Source of the DNA: Sphagnum compactum
Taxonomy: Eukaryota; Bryophyta; Sphagnopsida; Sphagnales
Assembly: GCA_965153455.1 (NCBI GenBank)
Contig: OZ234495.1
Location: 1,054,001 to 1,118,000, forward strand
Reading direction: 5' to 3'
DNA length: 64,000 nucleotides
This document shows positions 13,718-23,787 of the stretch, piece by piece. Under the pieces are notes generated by a model, which saw only the letters and a program-made list of their open reading frames with translations, was not told where the DNA came from and did no database searches. The first letter of the stretch is position 1, and each line of letters opens with the position of its first letter. The position numbers and the translations under genes are program-made.

Positions 13718-14060
13718 GTGTTAGATCTAGCAGCAAGATGCTCGCAGTGTTGTTTAGCTCTTGCAGTTTATTGCCAGAAACTTCACCTCAAAGTGAAATT
13801 CTTGAAGCAGAATTGGAGCATGCAAGGATACTTGGAGTGTTAGATCTAGCAGCAAATTGCTCAGAGTGTTTAGCTCTTGCATGTTTACTGCTAGAACTTC
13901 ACCTCAAAGTGAAATTCTTGAAGCAGAATTGGAGTATGCAAGGATGCTCAGAGTGTTAGATCTAGCAGCGAGACGCTCACAATGTTTAGCTCTTGCGTTC
14001 TATTGCCAGAAACTTCGCCTCAAAAGTGAAATTCTTGAAGCAGAAATGGAGAATGCAGCA
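13718..14060. repeat. ~117-bp tandem repeat inside prohibitin intron 2
   Basis: Three copies begin with 'gtgttagatctagcagc' near 13718, 13837 and 13953 (spacings 119 and 116). Each contains 'tttagctcttgc' and 'gaaattcttgaagcagaa'. The plus strand is largely open and reads phrases such as SEILEAELE and VLDLAA in more than one copy. The spacings are not multiples of three, so frame is not kept between all copies. A CT microsatellite (14091-14110) follows. Confidence 0.75.
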
Positions 14061-14090
14061 CACAGAAGAATTGAGCACCAGATCCTCATT

Positions 14091-14110
14091 CTCTCTCTCT
14101 CTCTCTCTCT
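14091..14110. repeat. (CT)n microsatellite
   Basis: Ten CT dinucleotides lie in prohibitin intron 2, adjacent to the 117-bp repeat array. Confidence 0.9.
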
Positions 14111-14637
14111 TTCTCCCTCGTCCACTGCTGTTTCAAGATTCAAACACACAGGGTTCACGGTGATTTCATGCAAGCAAAGAATCTGACTACATCCACAGAA
14201 AGGAGAACAGCGGTGGGCCCCATATAACTTACCATCTGTAGATCCCTGCTGCCTGAGGTGCTCTCCACAGTGTTAGGCCGAGCGCGAACATCGTAGATGA
14301 TGGGTCTCTCAAACTAAGGGATAATCACATGTGTGCCTTCTGGAAACACCTGCAAACAAGGAAAAAACTCCGGGATTACTTACTTAGCAGCAGGAGCAAC
14401 GGAATCGAGAAATGAATGGTATTACAACAGCAGCAGCAGCCGTGCACCTACTTTGTCCTTGATGCCAACAATGCGGTTGAAAACAATGGCACGGTGACCT
14501 CCTTCCACTGTGTACAAGCTGTGCGCAAGTCCATACAGTGCGATTCCTCCTACCAGCGCCAAGCGACCCAATGTTCCTGATGAACCTGTTGGCAGCTTCA
14601 CTTTGCGCATATCATCGCGCATATCCTTGAAATTCAT

Positions 14638-15849
14638 TTTCTACAAGAAGTTGGTGAATCCCTCCTCCCCCGCCAGATTGCGTCCCGACATGCATGCAGT
14701 TCCTCAAGAATGGGACGCAAAGTAAAGTACCCACCCACAGCAATCTTCTCAATGCGAGAATTTCACACGCACCAGCCCCCGCATCTCTTGTTGTATTGGG
14801 TTTCCGAAAATCGATATGGAGAGCATGCGCCAGGAGAAAATTCGGCTTTGGAAATCGAGATTTTCTTCTGTGCATCATCATCATCTTTTTCCAGTTTCAG
14901 GATCCCATCCGTCTGCATTGCTAGGGTTTATTACAAGAAGACCCTCTTTTTTCAAATTACGCAACTGGACGTCGTGGTCTCTTGCCCTGTTTTCCCGGAC
15001 GTGATGGATTGTTGCTGATTTATGGGGTTTTGAGATTTCCTGGGTTCTTCGTGGTCATGGCAGTGCGCCGGTTCCGAAGCTCGCTTGTAACCCTAACTCT
15101 CATCAGTCAGGCGTGGTTGTAAGCTTCATTATTCATGCCTTTCTTCTTTCTTGCCTTTGGTGTGGGAACATTTCTACACAATTTGAGCTTTTGGTGGTAA
15201 CGAAAGAGCCAAAATCCAAGGAATTTCTCTCATGATGCAAACTGCTGTATTGTGACAGAGGTTCTGGTCTCCACCATAGGGCGGCTCTAGCCTCTTTGGG
15301 TGGAGATGATGTTGCAGCACCAACAACAGGTCAATTCTCAGGAAGCAAAGTGTTTGATTGGGGGGTTTGCATATATTGATGCGAATAACAAGCTGAGGGT
15401 CTAGAAGTACTGGGATGTCTTAACACAAACTGGATTTGTCACAATCTATTCTTCAGCAAATCAAGACACAACACGATTTATACTGTCTCAATGTGAAATT
15501 CATCTGTCACAATCTGTTCTTCAGCAAATCCACAAGAGGCAACACTACTTATCTGAGATGCATTTTGAGATCACACCATTTCATTGATTCAATTGAATGC
15601 ATTTGCAGTCTTCTGTGGATGGGAGAGGACCATCTCCATACCTGCTGAAGATTTTGAAATCAAGTGTTTGATTCAATTGTAAACTAACAGTGTGGACAAC
15701 AACAGGGTGCATGGTTCATAGGGCATAATCCACTCTGGCTGACTTTCTTGCCCACAACCATTGCAATGCTAACTCTCTCATTTTGAGTTGTATGTTCAGA
15801 GTTTGTAATATGGTGTTAGTCCTGCAAGAAGTTTGTATGTTCTTCACCA
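14638..15849. other. Intergenic region upstream of prohibitin
   Basis: This contains the presumed prohibitin promoter and leader on the minus strand. A paired phrase ('tctgtcacaatctgttcttcagcaaa'-like) occurs at ~15436-15460 and ~15500-15530. No conserved coding sequence was recognised. Confidence 0.45.
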
Positions 15850-17040
15850 GTTCCTCTCGTTCAGAGAGAGAAGCTTTGGTGGAAGTCCTTTTCACATGCA
15901 GTAAGCACCTGAACTTGAAGATGGAATGAATGCTCATAAATAGATCATTCAAAGTGGTTGAGTCTGATGTCTTTGTGGGAAGTGGTCTCATTGACATGTA
16001 TGCCAAATGTGGGAGCATGGGGGATGCTTTAAGAGTCTTCAATAAGATGACCCCATGCGATGTAGTTTCTTGGAATGCTATGATAGCCAGGTGAAATGTG
16101 GGCAAGGGCAGGAGGAATTGGAACTATTTCAACAAATGCAATGGGAAGGTATGGACTGATGCCCTGTGACTTTTGTGGGCGTAATAAATGCCTGTGCTGG
16201 TTTAGCTGCACTTGAAGAGGGCAGGTGTGATCATGAGCAGGTCATTCTAAGTGGTTGTGAGTCAAATGCCATTGTGGGGAGTAACCTTGTTGACATGTAT
16301 GCAAAATGTGGGAGCATGGAGGAGGCTTGGAAAGTGTTCAACAAGATGCCCTTACATGATGTGGTCTCTTGGAATGCCATGCTTGGAGGATTTGCCATGC
16401 ATGGGCATGGTAATGAGATTCTTGAACATTCCAAACAAATGTGTGAAGAAGGTGTGAAGCCAAATGATGTCACTTTTGTTTGTCTTCTGTCAGCTTGTAG
16501 CCATTCAGGCCTGGTGGATGAAGGTCTGCAATGCTTTGGTTCAATGAGTACCATTCACATGCTTTCTGCAAAATTGGAAGATTTCACCTGCACGGTTGAC
16601 CTTGGCCGTGATCAGGACCATGCCCTGTAAACCAAATCTGGCTGTTTGGAGGGCTTTGCTTGGTGCTTGTAGAATTCATGGTAATGTGGAGATGAGAGAA
16701 TGCATTGCTAAATGTTTTCTTGGAGTGGATGCCGGAAATGCTGCAGCCTGAGTGATGCCATCTAACATCTATGCTGCTTCTGGCAACTGGGATCTCCAAG
16801 AAAATGTTCACAACAGCAGAGGAAGGAAAGAGGTGTGAACAAACAGCTGGGATTGAAGTGAATAAGGAGTTGTATATATACATGTGTGGTAGATGACAAT
16901 CCTCAGATTGAAGCCTGTGCAGAATTGAATAGATTGTCAAGGCAAATGCATAGTGGGGGGCATGTGTGATACAAAATTGTGGTGCATGATGTGGAGGAAG
17001 AAGAAATGGAGTTTCATTTATGTCACCACTGTGGAGTTCT
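15850..17040 (+). pseudogene. Degraded PLS-class PPR protein with E and DYW remnants
   Basis: Intact PPR-DYW proteins bind organellar RNA and edit C to U. Here several recognisable blocks lie in order but in different frames. First is VFVGSGLIDMYAKCGS with VVSWNAMIAR, ended by TGA at 16092. Next is an open stretch at ~16166-16630 with VGSNLVDMYAKCGSMEEAW, VVSWNAMLGGFAMHGHG and VKPNDVTFVCLLSACSHSGL. After a frameshift near 16600 come E-motif remnants ([27 protein letters not shown]), interrupted by TGA at 16749. Last is the DYW-domain fragment VVHDVEEEEMEFHLCHHC at 16976-17032. Repeated stops and frameshifts and the missing upstream repeats show a dead copy. No splice junctions separate the blocks, as expected for this largely intronless family. 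Confidence 0.85.
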
Positions 17041-19687
17041 TCATGGGTGGCAGGGCTCTGTTTGTACCATGGCAAGATGTTTCCCTTTTATTGGGCAGCA
17101 GCAGGTATTTGGGGCAATACTAAAGGTTGGAAGTGGCCTTGATTTGCAATCTTCCTCTGTACTGCCCTGTAACACTGAGCAATTGGTTCAAGCATCTCTG
17201 GATTGATAATCATGACATACTTACAAGCCAGATTTTGTGGGTCTTTTACTTGAGGGTGAAGACCTACAACAGTTTGCGGATGTGCAGGCTGACCATGGGT
17301 AGGTTCTTGTTTTGCATATACTTGAATGTATGTTGTGAGTGCAATTGTGTTGCTGAAAGTGTATGCACTGAAATCTCTGGACTAGAGCTTCTATTCTGAA
17401 GGTTGACTGTTGCTGTCATGTACAGTATAATGCTTCTGCGGTGTCCTGTAGATTGCAGAGAGAGCCATCTAAAGTTCAGCCAGCTACCTCACTCCTCCCA
17501 TCTGCTGTGTAAGAACCCAGTGGTCCATGCAGCTGCAAAGCATTGGGGCCTTGCCTCTGAGGACAAGCCTGAGCGTGAGGTTCTGTCAGAACTGGAGTCA
17601 AAGGCTGAAAGCTTACAAATACCTCATAACGAAGGAGCATAATGCCATGGCAGCTCACCCTGAAGAACTGGATCTTTGCTCCCAGTTGTGGTGCTTGAAG
17701 AAGCAAAAAGGTTAGCATTGGTGATACTCCCTCTTGATTTGCTTGTCAATGATGCTTACATTTTACTCCTGTATTAACAAGCAATTCAATACATATTTTG
17801 ATTCATGTCTTTGATGTGCAATGTATGATATTGTCCTGATTTATGCTCTTTGGTTGTGTCCTAATTCAAGCAAGGAAAATGATTGGTTGGAAGGTGTCAT
17901 GAAAGTGCTTGGTTTGAAGCTTTTGTCCACTCCATGACAATATTGTGGAGTAGTGTGTATAAATGTTGCACTAACTTGGAGTTTTTCTAGTTCATGATGC
18001 AAATTGGGTATGAGATTTCATAAAGGAGCTTTAGTCATAAAGAGCCCAATGTTTATGAGATTTCATCTATGTGCTATTATAAATGATTTACGACTGATAT
18101 CATTTGACAAGTATAATGATGTTTTTACTTGATATCAAGCTCAAAAGTTTTGATTTGGGAGTGATTCTTGTTGAAATGCCAGTGTCACCAAGGATGCCAT
18201 TGTCAAGGAAACATTCATGTGAATCCAATGAGATTTGTTGCACATTTGTAGATTGGCATCCAACCTTGTTGATGCTAATAAATTCATGTAGATAAGACAA
18301 ATCCAAAACTTCAAAATGAAACTCACTTGTAGTACAAGTGTTAAACAAAAATGTACACCATAAATAAGAAAAGGAGAATTCTGTTCTAACAAGTGTTCCA
18401 TGATGTGCTCTGAAATCTCACAACATGAAAGATGAGACTCATAGTACTTGAATCAAACTTAAAAATACACACATAAATGAGGAAATGGAAATTCATGTCC
18501 CACTATGCATACAGTTTTCCACAATGTGCCTAGGAATCTAATAAGTGAAAGGTAAGGCTCTAGAGTCATTCCCTAGGGATTAACTTTCAAATATGTAATG
18601 ACCTTGATGGTGGCTTTGTGAAATGTCTTTGCACAGGGGGGTTTGCTTTTACAGGTGAGAGGCCCCATTGTATGAGCAAGCCTTGGTCATTACACTGGGT
18701 TAATGCCCTGCTGCCAGGGCATTACCCTGCACAAAACTGTTGATCCCTTGTTCACTTTAAATTAGATTCCATCGTAAACATAAGTCTTATGAAAGTATTG
18801 AATATTTTGTAGTAGGGACATGAGATTTTTTGGACAAAATGTCTCCTTAGTACAATGGGACTTGGATTGAATCATGTGGAAGGAATCTTGTGGTGATCAC
18901 CATGACTACAGAAGTCATCTCATTGGTGCAAATGTTAATATATTGTTAGTAAGCGTTTTTTATATGTATCTATTACTTTGAGCAAGCAAAGCTTTTGATG
19001 AAGAGCTTCAATTTCAAAAGGTGGGAATCCCAAATGGATGGGGTGAAGTTAGCCAAACTAAAGTAACAAAACCCATGATCAAAAGGTGGTGAGTTTGTGG
19101 CTTTGAAAAATGGACCACTTCATGCAATATATACAAATTCACATTATGAATTGAGGCCATGTGATGGACGAATCACCCTGAACCTAATTGAAAGGTTCTG
19201 CCTGAATTTTGTGAAAACAGATGTGTCATGAAGTTAGGAAGATGCATAGTGGAGTTCAAGGCTTGAATTGACAATGGATTCATCCTGATTCACTTCTGGT
19301 AACATGTCTGGTTACATTTCGTGCAAGGTTTTACAATAACTGATGCCAAAACATTGAAGGAGGCATTCTACTAAAAACTTGACAAAGAAAACAAGAATGA
19401 ATGAGTTGTTCATGAGAATTTTGAACCAAAGATTGGTCGTTTAAGGAGGTTTTGAAAGAAAACCAAATGTAGCACAAGCAGGTGATATGCATCAGTTTAA
19501 AAAGCTAGTAAGGAAAGTCTGACTGACAATCTGGATTTTGCACAGTTTGTTCAAGAATGGGAATTGGTAAAGGATAGGTTTTTACAGTTTTCTCTACTAC
19601 CTACAACAAATGTTATCACTGTTTCCTGGAAGCCAAAAAACAAGAGGCATTAAATCTGTGTAACAAATTTGCTTGCAAATTGTCTCT
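17041..19687. other. Intergenic region without a supported gene
   Basis: Short open frames around 17403-17715 have no recognisable domain. From about 17720 to 19660 the sequence becomes AT-rich with many stops on both strands. A short perfect hairpin occurs at 18701-18724. This presumably includes the 3' flank of the NDB gene. Confidence 0.5.
18701..18724. repeat. Perfect 10-bp stem hairpin
   Basis: TAATGCCCTG at 18701-18710 pairs perfectly with CAGGGCATTA at 18715-18724 around a CTGC loop. It is isolated in AT-rich DNA with no T-run or adjacent gene end, so a terminator role is not supported. Confidence 0.7.
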
Positions 19688-22600
19688 TCACATACGGGAA
19701 GAATCCCGACCAAATATGAATTTTTTAGCCCAATCAAACATTACCAACACTCTGGTGCGCCAGCTGACCTGCATGCTTGCATAGACTGAATACCACAGCC
19801 ACTGTGTACTGTGGCCAATTGAAACCCAATCTCCTGGGAGCTCGGCAGCCGCAATTTCTCCTCCGAGTGGCGCAAACTGGCCTAAATGACGGTAAAAGAA
19901 GGGATCTAACTGGTGACGATGATCTTCAGGTTTGATGTTTGTGGCGTATTGTTGAGCCAGTTTGTTGAAACAGCAAGCCAAATAAGCACCTTGTTGAGCT
20001 GCTACCTGAGCAGTAGCTGGCATAGATTTCAATTGGCTGTCCACCTGCATGCCATAGCCAGTCAGAGAATCTCCTTCTGTGACAAGTTCAACTCTCCTAG
20101 AACTGTATCATCAGTAACTGCTCTAACTCAAATGTACTGAGAGATGATCAAAACTATGAGATGGGGACAAGATCCAAGCACTTGAAAATCAGCATTGCAA
20201 ATTTGCTGGGCAAAGATCAACCTCAAGCAGTCAATCATTGAGAAGAGAGAGAGAGATCCAAGCTTGTTAGGGACAAGATGCAAATGATTGAAAATCAGGC
20301 TTGCAAATTTGCATGTCTAAGATCAAACCCACAAGCACTCAATCATTGAGGAGAGAGAGAAAGATTGAAGCATTTGAAAATCGGGCTCACAAATTTGCCT
20401 ATCTAAGATCAAACCCGCAAGCACCCAATCATTGAGTAGAGAGAGAAAGATCCAAGCATGTTAGGGACAAGATCCAAGAATTTGAAAATCAGCTTGCAAA
20501 TTTGTCTGTCTAAGATCAAACCCACAAGCACCCAATCATTGAGAAGAGAGAGAAAGATCCAAGCATTTGAAAACCAGGCTCACAAACTTGCGTGTCTAAG
20601 ATCAAACCCCCAAGCACCCAGCCATTGGGAAGAGAGAGAAAAGTCCAAGCTTGTTAGGAACAAGATCCAAACAATTGAAAATCAGGTGTGCCATTTTTGA
20701 CTGCTGAAGGAAGAGAAGATCAACCACAGGCACCCAGTCAATGAGAAGAGAGATCCAAGCTCGTTGGTCCCCAAGGAAGCTTGCTAGTACTGCAACAAAA
20801 ACTACAAAGTGCTGCACATTGATACTAACCTTACACATTGCCGTTCTGAAGTGCTCAAGGTCAAGTTGCACAGTTGATTGCTTGCCATCTTTCACGGCAT
20901 TGTCAAGAAGTCCAATGACGCTTTCCATGTGCTGATGTTCGAGGTAGATATCGATTTGAGGATACTCTGGCCTGATTTGTTCTGCAGTCTCAAGAAACTC
21001 TTCTGCAGTCAAAAGGCCTGATTTCTCTTTGTCAGCTAGCTCAAAAAGATTTGTAATGTCTTCTGCAATCTTCCTTTGCTCAACTGATGCACAGTCTCCT
21101 AGTGCGTACACTCCTTCACAGTTATGGACATGAAGCCATGCATCTGTTGCCAGCACCTTACGATCTGCTTGCCCAATTTGTGCCATCAAATCAGCCACCA
21201 CTGGACGAGTGGCAATCCCTGACAACCCCAAAATGTGGCAACAAACCGCAAAATCAAAATTTCAGGAAAGATTTTACAACCAAGAATTTCAGCAAAGAAG
21301 ATTTCAATTGGAGAAATCCTTGGAGTCAATTGTAGCAACAGATAACAAAAGATTCAACATTTGTAGCAATTTTTTGATCAGAGAGAGATGGTGTTGCCCG
21401 AAGCATGAGGGAGTTCATGCTTTCTTCAAGCATCTTCTTCTTGTTGGAGAAATACTTGATTTGAGATTGTAGGAACAGATACAAAGAAGATTCAAGATTC
21501 AAGAGATTGTAGCTATTCTTTGATGAGAGAGAGATGGTGTTCTCTGAAGCATGAGGGAGCTCATGCTTTCTTGAAGCATCTTTGAGAGATGGTGTTTTAA
21601 GAAGCAAAGGGATTTCATGCTCTCTACAAACACCACCTTCTTGGAGAAATCCTTGGATGAGGGAGTTCATGCTTTCTTCAAGCACCTTCAAGAGATTGGT
21701 GTTTTAATAAGCACAAGGGAGAGTTCATGCTTTTATATAAGCACCTTCAAGAGATGGTGTTTTAAGAATCAAATGGATTCCATGCTTTCTTCAAGCACCT
21801 TCGAGAGATGGTCTTTCTAGAAGTCTGAGGGATTCCGTGCTTTCTTCAAGCACCTCCTCGTCCTCGTCCTCCTTCTCCTTAGTCTTCTTCCATCCAGAAA
21901 ACAAAGATGACTACATACCTGTGGACCAGACAACCATGCCGTATGGTAGCTGCACAAGCTCTCCTGTCTGCTTTGACTTCAAGCACACATTCTCGTCTGT
22001 GACTTCGGAAACTCGCCATCCTATCTTGACATCCACTCCGTCTCGAGAGAATTTCTTCTCAGCATATTCACCGATACGCCGATCGAAGCTGTTGAGAATG
22101 TAGTCTCCGGATTGCACAACAGTTATGGTTACATCTTGCTCAAGATGTGGGTAGAGACGACAAAGATCATCGTGGATGAGATCATGAAGCTCCGCTGCAT
22201 ACTCCACTCCCGTAGGTCCTCCTCCCACCACGACAAAGTGTAGCAATTTGCGCCTAGATTATTGCATTAAGATCAGCTTCGAGAGTGGAAGATGCGAGAA
22301 AGAAACCGCGACACTAAAAGTCTTTGCTGAAATGATTCTAGAACTGATCTCAAGAATGATCAGAGATTTGCGAAAGGGTAGCTTGCTTGCATATTGCAGC
22401 AGCGATCGATCCTCGACTGCAACCTCCCTGATCATCAGCTTGCAACGATCATGACTAGCAGGATTTCTTCTTCCCAATTTTGTCAAGTAGGTGAAGTGTG
22501 GCGATCGTCCAGAAGAGGAATGAGCCAAATTTGGCTAGAGGTCCGACATGAGGAAAGTAGAATTGTTTTAGATCCTGCTTTGTTCTGTCGACCTCCATTT

Positions 22601-23787
22601 TTTAATCTCAAAATGGCGACTTTTGCGCAATTTTTTTCCAAAAACTCCATTTGTAGTTAGGGGATTTGTTTTCTCGCCGCAGTGTGAAATTTCGAGAAAA
22701 GACAAAAAACAAAAACACTGAGATTCCTGAGACGTATTTTGATTGCGTACCTATCTTCTGAAGAGAAGTTAGGAAGGCTTGCAGTCTCGAAGCGTTCAAC
22801 CGCGCTTTCGCGAATCTTTTCGGCGTCTTCAATCTCTTTGAGGAAATGGCAGTACTCCTGAACGCCTTTGGTGCCGAAAGTGTTGTTTGTGGCCCCCACC
22901 GCCACCACCAGGAGGTCGTAATCGAGCGTGAATTCCACATCCTTGCCTTGCCATTTTCTCTCGGAGACGTCGTGGCAAAGTATTTGCTTGGATTTGGCAT
23001 CGATTCTTACGCATTCCGATTGGTAAAACTCGATGTTTGTCTTGCGGATGATCCTTCGAATCGGTTCCGTGACGCTTCTCGCTTCTACTACACCTGATGC
23101 CACGCTTGGGAGCAAGGGAGTGAAGACAAAACAATTGCGAGGAGCTACCACACTCACATCATACAGCGAGGAGTCCAGGTTCTTCAGAAAACTAGTCCCC
23201 GCCCATCCCGTGCCCAGAACCACAACCTTCTTCTTGCGGTCCGCGCCTGTACCAACACTAGATCTCACCACTTCCTCGACTTCACCAGAAGCTGCTGCTG
23301 ATGGCCTTGACGTCCCTTGGTCCTCCCGCTGCCCTGCATCAGCGAGCACGACAAACAAACCCGCGCCTCCAAGAAATCCCGTAGCGGCAACGGCTGCAAG
23401 CAAGTAGGGAACTCTCTCGTTTCCGCACCACAACATTCCGTGCATCATGAATCTCGGGAGCTGAGTCCAGTGAGCCTGTCCTCGTGACGCGGCACGGGTA
23501 CTTCTCGAGGCAGCAAGTTCCGCCAACCCCCGAATCTCGTCCCGGCCTGCACGCGCTGGCACGTTGGGGGCGCGATGCAGATGATCATATAACCTTCGCA
23601 CACTAAAGTTCCGTTGCTGCCGCCATGAACTTCCAGAGGCTCCAAACCAGTTCTTTAGACACGTCCTAGAGCTCTCAAGATCACGACTTGAAGCTACGAA
23701 GTTAAAGCCCCTAAACCCCTCGTGCTGCTGCTGTTGCTGCAAGCAGAACCTTAACGCATTCCGCAAAACCGACCTCATCATCGCCAT
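19688..23787 (-). CDS. NDB: External type II NAD(P)H dehydrogenase with EF-hand, NDB1-like
   Basis: A single-subunit, rotenone-insensitive enzyme that oxidises cytosolic NAD(P)H and reduces ubiquinone at the outer face of the mitochondrial inner membrane without pumping protons. Four exons: 23787-22751, 22253-21919, 21218-20830, 20044-19688. Phases join cleanly to 705 residues. The N-terminus is Arg-rich and acid-poor (MAMMRSVLRNALRF), as in a presequence. A hydrophobic segment at ~128-149 is the likely anchor. The FAD motif GTGWAG is at 192-197 and the second nucleotide-binding motif GGGPTG at 356-361. YALGDCA lies near 495. An EF-hand-type loop DKEKSGLLTAEE spans 520-531, with Glu rather than Asp/Asn at position 3. 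The conserved C-terminus includes YRHLGQFAPLGG and WLWYSVYAS and ends GRDSSRM. Gln393 in ITVVQSGD sits where NADH-type enzymes have Glu, so NADPH preference is inferred. The pre-domain is longer than in angiosperm NDBs (~570-580 residues). Confidence 0.93.
20150..20760. repeat. Higher-order tandem repeat in NDB intron 3
   Basis: The phrase 'caatcattgag' or a variant recurs at 20232, 20340, 20426, 20533, 20619 and 20735, so spacings are 108, 86, 107, 86 and 116. Long units contain an extra 'gttagggacaagatcc' segment. The array therefore alternates long and short monomers with a composite period near 194 bp. Confidence 0.75.
21385..21865. repeat. Degenerate ~55-70-bp repeat in NDB intron 2
   Basis: Units share 'tcatgctttcttcaagcacc' followed by 'ttcaagagatggtgttttaa' and are repeated at least six times with varied spacing. 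The array ends in a CTC/TCC-rich run near 21860. Confidence 0.7.

Larger units (their letters stand above)
12272..14637 (-). pseudogene. PHB: Prohibitin, PHB2 type, with a premature TAG in exon 2
   Basis: Prohibitins form ring complexes with their paralogue in the mitochondrial inner membrane and scaffold proteases and respiratory complexes. Five exons on the minus strand: 14637-14452, 14349-14233, 13694-13524, 13050-12838, 12550-12272. All splice sites are GT-AG and phase 0, giving 321 sense codons. Residues ~24-41 form the N-terminal membrane anchor, followed by GGHRAIVFNR and GIKDK. The SPFH/PHB core includes [24 protein letters not shown] and [21 protein letters not shown] coiled coil follows ([20 protein letters not shown]), and the tail after LLLNVQQLG is about 35 residues longer than I expect. 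Codon 74 reads TAG (14316-14314) where the family has Trp in IIPWFERP. If real, translation yields 73 residues. Nothing else is broken, so this is a very young pseudogene, an allele or a sequence error. Exon 2 is 117 nt, so skipping it would keep frame. Confidence 0.85.

Noticed and set aside
17403-17715. Overlapping plus-strand open frames after the PPR pseudogene
   Set aside because: There is no recognisable domain or convincing splice partner, and two frames are open at once, which is more like chance in a less AT-rich patch.
18701-18724. Hairpin considered as a terminator
   Set aside because: It has no T-run and is far from any gene end; intrinsic terminators of this type are bacterial.
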